This document shows positions 16,291-24,740 of a DNA stretch of 64,000 nt, in pieces. Each line of letters begins with the position of its first letter. Position 1 is the first letter of the stretch. The notes under the pieces were generated by a model. That model searched no databases. It was not told the origin of the DNA and saw only the letters and a list, made by a program, of their open reading frames with translations. The position numbers and the translations under genes are program-made. Source of the DNA: Gammaproteobacteria bacterium (GTDB taxonomy: Bacteria > Pseudomonadota > Gammaproteobacteria > Steroidobacterales > Woeseiaceae); contig JAOTWB010000002.1 in the NCBI GenBank assembly GCA_029863125.1, forward strand, positions 1 to 64,000. Reading direction: 5' to 3'.

Positions 16291-18228
16291 ATGGCGAATA
16301 ATCCAATCATCTGGTCACCCGATACGAAACGCGTTCGAGACTCGGCCATGTATCGCTTCATGCAACGGGCCGGATTCGAGGATTACGAATCGCTTTACCG
16401 GTGGTCGGTCGATGATTCACCCCGGTTCTGGGAAGCTGCCTGTGATTTCTTTGATATTCGTTTCGACAGGAAGGCGAGGCAGACGCTTCTTCGACCGGAC
16501 AATATCATGGACGCCGGCTGGTTCGACGGCAGTCGGCTGAACTTTGCCGCCAATCTGCTGCGCGATGACGGCGACGACACGGCCATTGTGTTCTTCGGCG
16601 AAAATGAAGCGCGTCGTGCGCTCAGCCGCACGGAGCTCCGCGCTGAGGTCGCGGCTATCGCGGCAGGACTCAAATCATCCGGCGTCGGCAAAGGCGATCG
16701 CGTCGCCGGCTTTTTGCCCAACTGTCCGGAGGCAGTCATCGCAATGCTCGCGACCGCCAGTATCGGCGCAATCTGGTCTTCGTGCTCGCCTGATTTTGGG
16801 ATCAACGGTGTCGTCGACCGCTTCGGCCAGATACAGCCGAAGGTGCTGTTCGCGCCGAACGGCTATATTTATAACGGCAGGGTCTTTGACACGCGCGCAA
16901 CGGTCGCGGGTGTAGCGAAAAGAATTCCCGACATCGAGCGCGTCGTCGTCGTTCCGTTCATAGACGAGCTGCCGACGGACGTATCGCTCGACGATGCTTT
17001 GAGCTGGAGCGAATTTGGGACTGCAGCTTCATCGATTTCATTCACATCCGTCGAATTCGACCATCCCCTGTACATCATGTTTTCCTCGGGTACGACCGGC
17101 GTTCCCAAGTGCATTGTTCACGGGCACGGTGGAACACTGCTGCAGCACATGAAAGAACACGTTTTGCACACGGACATCGGTTCAGGGGATCGGCTGTTCT
17201 ATTTCACAACCTGCGGCTGGATGATGTGGAACTGGTTGGTCAGCGGTCTTGCGGCCGGCGCTACGCTCGTGCTTTTCGACGGCTCACCGTTCTGGAAAGA
17301 CGGACGCATATTGTGGGAGATGGCCGCTCGTGAAGAGGTGACGATTTTTGGCACGGGCGCAAAGTACATTTCCGCGCTGGAAAAAGCCGGCCTGCGTCCC
17401 AGGGACGAGTTTCAGTTACCGGGTTTGCGCACGGTACTCTCGACGGGTTCGCCGCTTGCGCCGGAAAGTTTCGACTTCGTCTACGATGCGATTGGCGACG
17501 ACCTTCAGCTTGCCTCGATCTCGGGGGGTACCGATATATTGAGCTGCTTCGCGCTCGGTAACCCGGTGCTCCCGGTTCGACGCGGCGAATTGCAGTGCCG
17601 GGGCCTGGGTATGGCCGTTGAGATTTTCAATGAAAATGGCGAGCCCGTGGTCGGGGAACACGGCGAACTCGTCTGCACGAAACCGTTTCCGTCTGCGCCG
17701 GTGGGATTCTGGGACGACGAGGACGGCTCCCGCTATCGCGCCGCCTACTTCGAGCGTTTTCCCGGGGTCTGGGCGCACGGCGATTTTGCCGAGCTCACCG
17801 ATGAGGGCGGCATCATCATATACGGTCGCTCCGATGCTGTGCTTAACCCGGGCGGTGTTCGTATTGGCACGGCAGAGATCTATCGGCAGGTCGAGAAACT
17901 CGACGAGGTAGTAGAAAGTATCGCGATAGGTCAAGACTGGGACGACGATGTGCGCGTCGTGCTCTTCGTCGTTCTGCGGGACGGCATTGATCTCGATGCC
18001 GCATTACAGCAACGCATCCGAACTGTCATCCGCGAAAACACGACGCCGCGGCACGTGCCGGCGAAGATAATCGCAGTCCCCGAAATACCGCGCACAAAAA
18101 GCGGCAAGATAGTCGAACTGGCGGTGCGCTCGGTCGTCCACGGACAGCCCGTGAAGAATACGGATGCCCTGGCGAACCCGACGACGCTGGCATATTTTTC
18201 GGACATTGCTGAACTGAACGAGGATTGA
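16291..18228 (+). CDS. acetoacetate--CoA ligase
   Basis: About 645 aa from the ATG at 16291 (a TTG at 16276 would add five residues). It is an adenylate-forming enzyme with the AMP signature MFSSGTTGVPKCIVHGHGG near residue 265, the TTCGWMMWNW segment typical of acetyl/acetoacetyl-CoA synthetases, GGTDILSCF near 410, YGRSDAVLNPGGVRIGTAEIY near 510 and the acylation Lys in TKSGKIVE near the C-terminus. N-terminal F-x-x-RFW-like ACS_N features are present. It activates acetoacetate to acetoacetyl-CoA, for ketone-body or polyhydroxybutyrate-derived carbon use. It overlaps the thioesterase gene region and starts the aacS-thioesterase-glpK operon. Confidence 0.93.
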   Translation: MANNPIIWSPDTKRVRDSAMYRFMQRAGFEDYESLYRWSVDDSPRFWEAACDFFDIRFDRKARQTLLRPDNIMDAGWFDGSRLNFAANLLRDDGDDTAIVFFGENEARRALSRTELRAEVAAIAAGLKSSGVGKGDRVAGFLPNCPEAVIAMLATASIGAIWSSCSPDFGINGVVDRFGQIQPKVLFAPNGYIYNGRVFDTRATVAGVAKRIPDIERVVVVPFIDELPTDVSLDDALSWSEFGTAASSISFTSVEFDHPLYIMFSSGTTGVPKCIVHGHGGTLLQHMKEHVLHTDIGSGDRLFYFTTCGWMMWNWLVSGLAAGATLVLFDGSPFWKDGRILWEMAAREEVTIFGTGAKYISALEKAGLRPRDEFQLPGLRTVLSTGSPLAPESFDFVYDAIGDDLQLASISGGTDILSCFALGNPVLPVRRGELQCRGLGMAVEIFNENGEPVVGEHGELVCTKPFPSAPVGFWDDEDGSRYRAAYFERFPGVWAHGDFAELTDEGGIIIYGRSDAVLNPGGVRIGTAEIYRQVEKLDEVVESIAIGQDWDDDVRVVLFVVLRDGIDLDAALQQRIRTVIRENTTPRHVPAKIIAVPEIPRTKSGKIVELAVRSVVHGQPVKNTDALANPTTLAYFSDIAELNED

Positions 18229-18233
18229 AGTCG

Positions 18234-18749
18234 ATGTCACAACCAGCAATGCTCGGTACCGAAGTAGCGCGAGGGCAGGTTCTGCCCGAGTGGATCGATA
18301 TCAACAAACATATGAACGTTGCGTATTACGTTCTGGCGTTTGATCAGGGCGTCGATCTTCTCTGGACTCGTTTCGGACTTACGGATGAATACATCAGGAC
18401 GCATAACAGCTCAACATTCGCCGTCGAATCGCACATTACCTGGCAAAGAGAGCTGTCGGAAGCTGACCCGTATATAGTTACGTCCCAGGTTCTCGCTTTT
18501 GACGAAAAACGCATCCACCAGTTCATGCGGATGTATCATGCGGATGAAAAATACCTCGTAGCGACAGCCGAATGGATGAACCTGCACGTCGATCTGGCTG
18601 TGCGCCGCGTAGCACCATGGCCGAATCAAATCCGTAAGCTAATTGCGAATTACGTTTCTGAGCAGGGCGAGCAGCCCTGGCCCGTCGAGGCGGGGAAGAA
18701 AATGAATATAGAAAGACCCTTATTCAGGGCGAAGACGGAAATAGCATGA
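18234..18749 (+). CDS. hot-dog fold thioesterase (4HBT family)
   Basis: About 171 aa from the ATG at 18234; a TTG at 18225 in frame overlaps the ligase stop and is the alternative, but a GAGGA sits about 9 nt before the ATG. The sequence [27 protein letters not shown] holds the 4HBT-type Asp/His-x-N-x-x-Y motif, followed by [17 protein letters not shown]. Similar proteins are acyl-CoA thioesterases, including carnitine-pathway types. It sits between acetoacetyl-CoA ligase and glpK and overlaps glpK by 4 nt, so it is co-translated. The substrate is unknown. Confidence 0.83.
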   Translation: MSQPAMLGTEVARGQVLPEWIDINKHMNVAYYVLAFDQGVDLLWTRFGLTDEYIRTHNSSTFAVESHITWQRELSEADPYIVTSQVLAFDEKRIHQFMRMYHADEKYLVATAEWMNLHVDLAVRRVAPWPNQIRKLIANYVSEQGEQPWPVEAGKKMNIERPLFRAKTEIA

Positions 18750-20242
18750 GTAAGAAGTACCTGTTGGCCATCGACCAGGGAACCAGCAGCAGTCGTGCGG
18801 TCCTTTACGACCATGGGGCGCAGGTGGTGGCAAGCGCTCAACAGGAATTCCCGCAAATCTATCCGCAGCCGGGTTGGGTCGAACACGACCCGGAAGCCAT
18901 CTGGGATTCGGTTACGGCGGTTACCGAGGGCGCAATGCAAAAAGTCAATGCCGGAGCAGCCGATATTTCGGCGATTGGCATTACGAATCAGCGTGAAACA
19001 ACCGTTATCTGGGATCGTGAGACGGGCGACTGTGTCTACAATGCGATCGTGTGGCAGGACCGACGGACGGCGGCGTTTTGCCAATCCCTGAAAAACGACG
19101 GCCTCGAACCGACAATCACGGACAAGACCGGCTTGCGTCTGGATCCTTATTTCTCTGCGACAAAAGTCGCCTGGATTCTCGACAATGTCGAGGGCGTACG
19201 CAAACGTGCGGAAGTCGGGAAACTGGCTTTCGGAACGATAGACAGTTTTTTGCTCTGGCGGCTGACCGGTGGCCGCGTGCATGCGACCGACGCGACGAAT
19301 GCATCGCGAACGCTGCTGTTCAATATTCACACCCAGGAGTGGGACGACGAACTGCTGCAGTATTTTTCAGTGCCGCGTGCTTTGTTGCCAGAGGTGCGCG
19401 ATTGCGCCGCGGATTTCGGCACTGCACTCGACGATTGCCTGGGCGGTGATGTGCCCGTCTGCGGCATCGCCGGCGACCAGCAGGCGGCCCTGATCGGACA
19501 GGCCGGCTTTAGCGACGGGATGACCAAAAGCACCTACGGAACCGGTTGTTTCGTGATCGCAAATACGGGCAACAAGGCGCTGCGTTCGGAAAACCAGCTG
19601 TTGACGACGATTGCCATGCGTATCGACGGCAATGTGACCTACGGTCTGGAGGGCAGCGTTTTCGTTGCTGGATCGGCCATGCAGTGGTTGAGAGATGAGC
19701 TTCGAATCATCGATTCGGCAGCGGCGTCCGAAGCCATCGCGAAGCGAACCGGGGTTGTCTCCGATGTTCACGTGGTGCCTGCTTTCGCCGGCCTCGGTGC
19801 ACCGCACTGGGATCCTGACGCGCGCGGCGCGATCCTGGGGCTAACCCGCGGCAGCGGTCGGGATGAAATCGTAACCGCAACTCTGCAAGCCGTTGCCTAT
19901 CAGACTCGTGACCTTGTCGATGCGATGTCCGATGACGGGATCAAGCCGGCCGTCATCCGCGTGGATGGCGGGATGGTGGCGAACAACTGGTTCCTCCAGT
20001 TCCTTGCCGATATCCTGGACATTCCTGTAGAGCGGCCGACCAACGTCGAATCGACGGTTCTGGGTGCCGCTTACCTGGCAGGCTACGGTGCCGGCATCGT
20101 CAAGTCCGTTCGTGAACTGTCGGCGTTGTGGCAGCCCGACAAGGTATTCGAGCCGCAGATGAACGCTGAGCACAGGGATCGCCTGCTGCGAGGCTGGCAG
20201 GTCGCCGTGAATCGGGTGCGCACCGCGGAGCCGAAACTCTGA
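18746..20242 (+). CDS. glpK: glycerol kinase
   Basis: 498 aa FGGY-family kinase, standard GlpK length. It begins [18 protein letters not shown] (phosphate-1), has [26 protein letters not shown] and the substrate-binding VWQDRRTA region near residue 100, [13 protein letters not shown] near 245 (catalytic Asp) and [14 protein letters not shown]. It phosphorylates glycerol to sn-glycerol 3-phosphate in the cytosol. glpD lies 22 kb away at 42886; no glpF or glpR is present. Its stop codon shares bases with the ATG of a Ser/Thr kinase gene (TGATG), coupling metabolism and the signalling cluster at least in translation. Confidence 0.96.
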   Translation: MSKKYLLAIDQGTSSSRAVLYDHGAQVVASAQQEFPQIYPQPGWVEHDPEAIWDSVTAVTEGAMQKVNAGAADISAIGITNQRETTVIWDRETGDCVYNAIVWQDRRTAAFCQSLKNDGLEPTITDKTGLRLDPYFSATKVAWILDNVEGVRKRAEVGKLAFGTIDSFLLWRLTGGRVHATDATNASRTLLFNIHTQEWDDELLQYFSVPRALLPEVRDCAADFGTALDDCLGGDVPVCGIAGDQQAALIGQAGFSDGMTKSTYGTGCFVIANTGNKALRSENQLLTTIAMRIDGNVTYGLEGSVFVAGSAMQWLRDELRIIDSAAASEAIAKRTGVVSDVHVVPAFAGLGAPHWDPDARGAILGLTRGSGRDEIVTATLQAVAYQTRDLVDAMSDDGIKPAVIRVDGGMVANNWFLQFLADILDIPVERPTNVESTVLGAAYLAGYGAGIVKSVRELSALWQPDKVFEPQMNAEHRDRLLRGWQVAVNRVRTAEPKL

Positions 20243-21528
20243 TGCTCCGGGCACGGCAAAAAATCGGCAAGTATCGAATTCTCGGTCGCATTGCCTCGGG
20301 TCCTATTGCGGATGTTTATCGGGCCTATGACACGATTCAGAACATCAAAGTCGCGCTGAAGATTCCGAAAGAAGACGACGTGACAGGGCACGAGGAGTTT
20401 CTGCACGAAGTGCGCGTCCAGACCAGGCTCAGGCATCCGAACATACTGCCCGTACTCAACGCGAGTTATATAGACGGTCACTTCGTGATCGCCATGGAAC
20501 TGGGCGGGGAGTCGCTCGCGGATCGGATCGAACGCCGCACGTCGACAGGTCTGGCGCTGGACCTGGCCGGCCAGGGCCTTGCCGCGCTGGCGCATGCGCA
20601 TGATCACAACATTATTCACTGCGACATCAAGCCGGAGAACTTCATTCTGTTTGCAGGCAAGCACGTGAAGCTCGGAGACTTCGGCTTTGCGAAACTGAGT
20701 TTGCGGACGCTCAAGGCGTCAGGTTCCGGCACGATCGACTACATTGCGCCCGAACAGGCAATGGGGCGTCCGAAGTTCCAGTCGGACGTATTTTCCATGG
20801 GCCTGGTTTTGTACCGTATGTTCTCGGGGAAATTGCCGGAATGGCCTTTCGAGTGGCCGATGGCGGGCTACGACAGGCTCAGCGCACGAGTTCGTCCCGA
20901 ATTCATTGAAGTGCTCAGGAAGGCTATCCAACTGGATCCATTGAAGCGTTACCGGGACGCGGTGCAGATGCAGTCCGATTTCGAGCGCTCACAAAGTCAC
21001 GCCCGAAAACAAAAACGTCCGAAAGCTAAAAATGGTGCCCGTCGCGGTACTTCCTGGCGACAAATGCAATGGCGCGAATTCCAGCGGCAGTTTCGCAAGG
21101 TGCTGCAAACACAGCATGACTGCCGTCGTTGCGAAGGTCCCGTTTCGGAGAGCATGCAGGCATGCCCCTGGTGCGGATTTGATAATCCCGCGCGCGGTTC
21201 CGAATCCAGATTGCCGTCCAGTTGTCCGCGCTGTGAGCGCGGCGTCAAAAATGACTGGAACTACTGCGCGTGGTGCTATGGGCCGGGCTTTGTCGAGGAA
21301 ACGGCGCGTCACTACCCGGACAAGCGATATACGACGCGCTGCGCCAACAGACGCTGTCGCGGTTCTTTGATGCCGTTCATGCGCTACTGCCCATGGTGCA
21401 GGGTAAAAGTACGGCGGCCCTGGAAGCTCAACGGCAGCAAACACTCATGCAAAGCTTGCAATTGGGGCATTGCGCGGGAATTCTGGAACTACTGCGCGTG
21501 GTGCCGGGAGCCCGTGCGACGCGAGTAG
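20242..21528 (+). CDS. soluble Ser/Thr protein kinase with four C-terminal zinc ribbons
   Basis: 428 aa. A kinase domain (about 8-250) has the loop GRIASGPIADVY, the VAIK-type lysine in VALKIPKEDD, the catalytic loop IIHCDIKPENFI (HCD instead of HRD), LGDFGFAK, and IAPEQA in place of APE. A basic linker follows (KQKRPKAKNGARR near 255). Then four Cys4 modules from about 293 to the end, for example CRRCEG...CPWC, CPRCERG...CAWC, CRG...CPWC and CKAC...CAWC. No membrane segment is seen, so it is cytosolic. The PP2C gene follows by 18 nt, a classic writer/eraser pair. The missing HRD Arg suggests activation without activation-loop phosphorylation. The ribbons may bind partner protein or nucleic acid (inference). 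Confidence 0.9.
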   Translation: MLRARQKIGKYRILGRIASGPIADVYRAYDTIQNIKVALKIPKEDDVTGHEEFLHEVRVQTRLRHPNILPVLNASYIDGHFVIAMELGGESLADRIERRTSTGLALDLAGQGLAALAHAHDHNIIHCDIKPENFILFAGKHVKLGDFGFAKLSLRTLKASGSGTIDYIAPEQAMGRPKFQSDVFSMGLVLYRMFSGKLPEWPFEWPMAGYDRLSARVRPEFIEVLRKAIQLDPLKRYRDAVQMQSDFERSQSHARKQKRPKAKNGARRGTSWRQMQWREFQRQFRKVLQTQHDCRRCEGPVSESMQACPWCGFDNPARGSESRLPSSCPRCERGVKNDWNYCAWCYGPGFVEETARHYPDKRYTTRCANRRCRGSLMPFMRYCPWCRVKVRRPWKLNGSKHSCKACNWGIAREFWNYCAWCREPVRRE

Positions 21529-21546
21529 GGTGCAAAAGGACCGCCG

Positions 21547-22377
21547 ATGAGGAAAAGGGTCGAAGATATCCTGATTCTGGACGCGGCTTTCGAGCCGGAA
21601 CAACTGCGGTCGGATGTCGCCGGCGGCATCGCAATTGCCTATTCCTGCCGGGAACCGGGAAAGGAAACCGAGAACGAAGATTCGGTGGCGATCATTCCCT
21701 ACGGGCCGGCTTCTGCCGTTCTCGTGGTTGCTGACGGCGCGGGCGGATTGCCGGCCGGCAAGCGGGCGTCGCTGACGGCTATCAGGACGCTGGCCGCGTC
21801 CCTGCAGTCCGCGATCGAAAAGACCACGTTGCTTCGAACGGCCATTATGAACGGCATCGAGGCCGCCAACGCGGCGGTAATGGCACTGGCCAATGGTTCG
21901 GCCACGACATTGACGGTGGTTACGATAGAAGGGCTCGTCGCGCGGTCCTACCAGATCGGTGATTCCGAAGCCATCATCGTTGGACAGCGCGGGCGCATCA
22001 GGCTGCAAACCACGGCGCATTCGCCAACCGGATTCGCGGTCGAGGCGGGTTTTCTCGATGAGCGCGACGCTCTGCACCACGAGTCGCGGCATCTCGTGTC
22101 GAATTTCATCGGCACGAACGACATGCGTATAGACGTCGGTGCGACGGTCACCCTGAATCCGCGTGATACCATCATCGTTGCAAGCGACGGATTGATGGAT
22201 AACGTGCATGTTGACGAAATCATCGAGTGCATTCGCAAGGGACCATTGACCAAGGCAGTCGCCTGCGCCGTTGATCTGGCCGCGAAGCGCATGCGCGCGT
22301 CGAGCGAGGGTCAGCCGAGCAAACCCGACGACCTTTCGCTTATCCTGTTCAGAAAGCCCTACCGCGGGGCCACTTAA
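21547..22377 (+). CDS. PP2C-type Ser/Thr protein phosphatase
   Basis: 276 aa with all metal-binding motifs of bacterial PP2C: NEDSVAI (residues 40-46), VVADGAGGLPAG near 59, ATTLTVV near 118, IGDSEAIIV near 137, ASDGLMDN near 213 and PDDLSLILF near the end. It would dephosphorylate Ser/Thr of the two kinases in the cluster and of their targets, Mg/Mn-dependent and cytosolic. It lacks membrane segments. It lies 18 nt after the zinc-ribbon kinase gene and before a 148-nt gap, so it is probably co-transcribed with the kinase. Confidence 0.93.
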   Translation: MRKRVEDILILDAAFEPEQLRSDVAGGIAIAYSCREPGKETENEDSVAIIPYGPASAVLVVADGAGGLPAGKRASLTAIRTLAASLQSAIEKTTLLRTAIMNGIEAANAAVMALANGSATTLTVVTIEGLVARSYQIGDSEAIIVGQRGRIRLQTTAHSPTGFAVEAGFLDERDALHHESRHLVSNFIGTNDMRIDVGATVTLNPRDTIIVASDGLMDNVHVDEIIECIRKGPLTKAVACAVDLAAKRMRASSEGQPSKPDDLSLILFRKPYRGAT

Positions 22378-22525
22378 CAGTATCAAGGGCTTAGGTGTTG
22401 ATCGCGCCATGGGCGCGTATTATCGTGACGTTTGCGGAACATAACGTCCCGGTTTTGCTCAAACCTATGAATAGGTAGCGAAAGTTGGTGTTTTCGCCGG
22501 CGAATTTCCTGAGAGGCTGAAGATC

Positions 22526-23464
22526 ATGCATCAAGCTCACCCAGACCGATTCCGGACATCATTGCCGAGGGCTTGCATCGCCATTGTGGCCGCGGCCGTC
22601 TTCGTGACAGGTTGCGCGTCGGTGAGTGTCAGTGGCGGCAGCAGCGGCCCGGGTGGCGGGGTCCAGCTTCCTGGTGGCGGCTCGTCGGGCGGCGGCATGC
22701 CCGGGGGTTCGTCGGGCGGCGGCATGCCCGGGGGTTCGTCAGGCGACGGCATGCCCGGTGGCTCGTCAGGCGGCGGCATGCCCGGTGGCTCGTCAGGCGG
22801 CGGCATGCCCGGTGGCTCGTCGGGTGGCGGCATGGACGGCGGCTCCTCAGGCAGCACGTCGGGCGGATCGTCCGGCGGCTCTGGCGGGTCCGGACCCATG
22901 GAGAGCGTTGAAATTCCGGGAGACGGCGACGGCGGCGATTCGAGCGACTGCAGCGACGGCGGTGTCGTCGGTGGTGGCATCGGCGGCGGCATGGGCTGCG
23001 ACGGCGATCAGTCCGGCAGCGTCGGGGAATTCCCGGGCGGCGACGCGGAGCGTGCCGAGCAGCTTGGCGAAGAGCTGGACAAGTCTGTCGGAGACTTCGA
23101 TGAAGTCCTCATGGAAGAGCAGCGCGAAATCGAAACGGTCGGCCGCAACACCGAGGGCTATGGGACCGGCTCCGGCAGCGGCTCGGGCGGCAATATCAGC
23201 CTGGGTGAACAGGCGGCTGGTGCCAGCGGCGGCGCAGCAGGTGGCGGTGGCGCAGCAGGTGGTGGCGGCGGCGCTGGCGGCAGCAGCGATCCCCTGGCAG
23301 GCATGAGCGAGGGCGAAATCGAGAAACGTACACCGGATGACATCGAAGTCATGATGGACGACGATATTGTAGCCAAGCAGCTGCGAGAGGCCGCGTTGGC
23401 CGAAGATGATCCTGAACTGCGGGAACGCCTCTGGGAGGAATACCGCAAGTACAAGGGAATGTAA
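22526..23464 (+). CDS. Gly/Ser-repeat lipoprotein
   Basis: 312 aa. A lipoprotein signal ends in FVTGCASVSV (lipobox VTGC, Cys near residue 30). Then come six exact 9-residue repeats of the type GGSSGGGMP (residues about 52-105), further Gly/Ser/Asp-rich linkers, an acidic region and a Gly/Ala-rich stretch. A charged helical C-terminus has EGEIEKRTPDDIEVMMDDDIVAKQLREAALAEDDPELRERLWEEYRKY. The middle is low complexity and probably an extended tether; the conserved part is likely the last 60 residues. It is probably attached to the outer membrane (no Asp after the Cys). Function is unknown; position suggests an envelope part of the surrounding system. Confidence 0.8.
   Translation: MHQAHPDRFRTSLPRACIAIVAAAVFVTGCASVSVSGGSSGPGGGVQLPGGGSSGGGMPGGSSGGGMPGGSSGDGMPGGSSGGGMPGGSSGGGMPGGSSGGGMDGGSSGSTSGGSSGGSGGSGPMESVEIPGDGDGGDSSDCSDGGVVGGGIGGGMGCDGDQSGSVGEFPGGDAERAEQLGEELDKSVGDFDEVLMEEQREIETVGRNTEGYGTGSGSGSGGNISLGEQAAGASGGAAGGGGAAGGGGGAGGSSDPLAGMSEGEIEKRTPDDIEVMMDDDIVAKQLREAALAEDDPELRERLWEEYRKYKGM
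22679..22840 (+). repeat. six tandem 27-bp repeats inside the lipoprotein gene
   Basis: Six consecutive 27-nt units (starts 22679, 22706, 22733, 22760, 22787, 22814), each coding one GGSSGGGMP-like nonapeptide; the last ends MDG. Units differ only at a few third positions and one GGC/GAC change, so expansion is recent and in frame. Unit number is likely to vary between strains. Confidence 0.9.
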
Positions 23465-23482
23465 GAGGTAACATCGCGAACT

Positions 23483-24715
23483 ATGGGCAGGATTTTCTTA
23501 CTGATCGCGTTCTCATGCCTGGCCGGGGCGGGCTGTTCCGTCAACGAAGTTGTCGTTGCCGAAGAGAGCAAGCTCATCGTGGCCGAGTCGCCGGTCGAGG
23601 AAGCGATGCTGCTCGATATTGGTATCGTCGAATTTGATGCAGGCATCCCCGAAAACAACGATCCGCAAAAGACCCGTATTTTCGATGAGATACGCAGGGC
23701 CGAAACCAAATTTCTTGCCTACCACCTGAAAACGACTTTGCAGGGGACCGGGCACTGGGGTGCCGTCCGTGTCATCCCGTCGCGCAGTGCTTTCACCGAC
23801 GTCATCGTCAGCGGCAAAATAGAAAAATCAGACGGCGAGTTCGTTGTGCTCGACATCTCGGTCGACGATGCGGCGGGTCGACGCTGGTTCGACAAATCTT
23901 ACGAAACGCAGACCGGTAAGACTTCCTACTCGGAGCGCCGCGACCGCCGGCGGGATCCGTACCAGAAAGTATTCAATGATATCGCCAACGATTTGCAGGC
24001 ATTCGTGGCGCAGCTGCCCGCCAAACAGCTGCAGCAGACACGGCAGATTTCGGAACTGCAGTTCTTCGCGGACATGTCGCCACTGGCCTACGGCGAGCAC
24101 CTGCAAACGGACGAAGACGGTCTTGTCAGCATCGTTCGTTTGCCGGCCGAAAATGATCCCGCGGTCATGCGCCTGCGCCAGATTCGCGAGCGGGATCGGC
24201 TGGTCGTTGACACGCTCAACGAGCACTACGCAAATTTCTATTACGGCATCGCGATCCCCTATCGCAGCTGGCGAAAAAATTCCCGTCAGGAGGCCGTCAA
24301 TTATCGCGAGGTAAAGCGCTCGGCACGGATGCAGGCGCTGGTCGGCGTTGTTGTGCTGGCCGGTTCGCTGGCGATCGACACGAACAGCTCCAACAGGAGG
24401 ACCCGGAACGTGAATCGCGGCCTGCAGAATATGGGCATCTACGAAGGGCTGAACCGCGTGATCGGTGGCTTTCAACGCAATAGTGAGGCGAGCCTGCATC
24501 TCGATACGATCGCGGAGTTGTCCGAGTCGTTCGGCGCCGAAGCGGCTCCGATGGTCGTGAATGTCGAGGGCCAGGAGCGACGCCTGACGGGCACTGCGGC
24601 GGCGCAGTACGAAAGCTGGCGAAAGTTGCTGAAGGAGATTTACGAGGCGGAGACGGGTTTCAGCCAGACCGCCGACGTGATTGCCCCGGTACGCACCGCC
24701 GAAGGCGCGCAATAG
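23483..24715 (+). CDS. lipoprotein of unknown function in the kinase/vWA cluster
   Basis: 410 aa. The signal ends in LAGAGCSVNE (lipobox AGAGC, Cys at about 18). The first half resembles an alpha/beta domain (LLDIGIVEFDAGI..., then VIPSRSAFTDVIVSGKIEKSDGEFVVLDISV), like domains of periplasmic TolB-N/GNA1162-type lipoproteins; this likeness is only structural guesswork. A charged middle has many Arg, and a short hydrophobic stretch ALVGVVVLAGSLAID near residue 285 could dip into a membrane. It follows the repeat lipoprotein by 18 nt and precedes the membrane kinase by 25 nt. I do not recognise a named family. Confidence 0.8.
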   Translation: MGRIFLLIAFSCLAGAGCSVNEVVVAEESKLIVAESPVEEAMLLDIGIVEFDAGIPENNDPQKTRIFDEIRRAETKFLAYHLKTTLQGTGHWGAVRVIPSRSAFTDVIVSGKIEKSDGEFVVLDISVDDAAGRRWFDKSYETQTGKTSYSERRDRRRDPYQKVFNDIANDLQAFVAQLPAKQLQQTRQISELQFFADMSPLAYGEHLQTDEDGLVSIVRLPAENDPAVMRLRQIRERDRLVVDTLNEHYANFYYGIAIPYRSWRKNSRQEAVNYREVKRSARMQALVGVVVLAGSLAIDTNSSNRRTRNVNRGLQNMGIYEGLNRVIGGFQRNSEASLHLDTIAELSESFGAEAAPMVVNVEGQERRLTGTAAAQYESWRKLLKEIYEAETGFSQTADVIAPVRTAEGAQ

Positions 24716-24740
24716 AATGGGCGGATACTAATCGCACGCG

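Noticed and set aside
22403-22417. CGCGCC-ATG-GGCGCG inverted repeat after the PP2C gene, tested as a terminator
   Set aside because: The loop is only 3 nt and no T-run follows; it may be an attenuator or chance.
22679-22840. Tandem repeats considered as a CRISPR array
   Set aside because: The units are contiguous, in frame and coding, without spacers.
22626-23306. Second plus-strand frame inside the repeat lipoprotein gene
   Set aside because: An Ala/Arg-rich shadow produced by the Gly/Ser codon repeats, with no start context.
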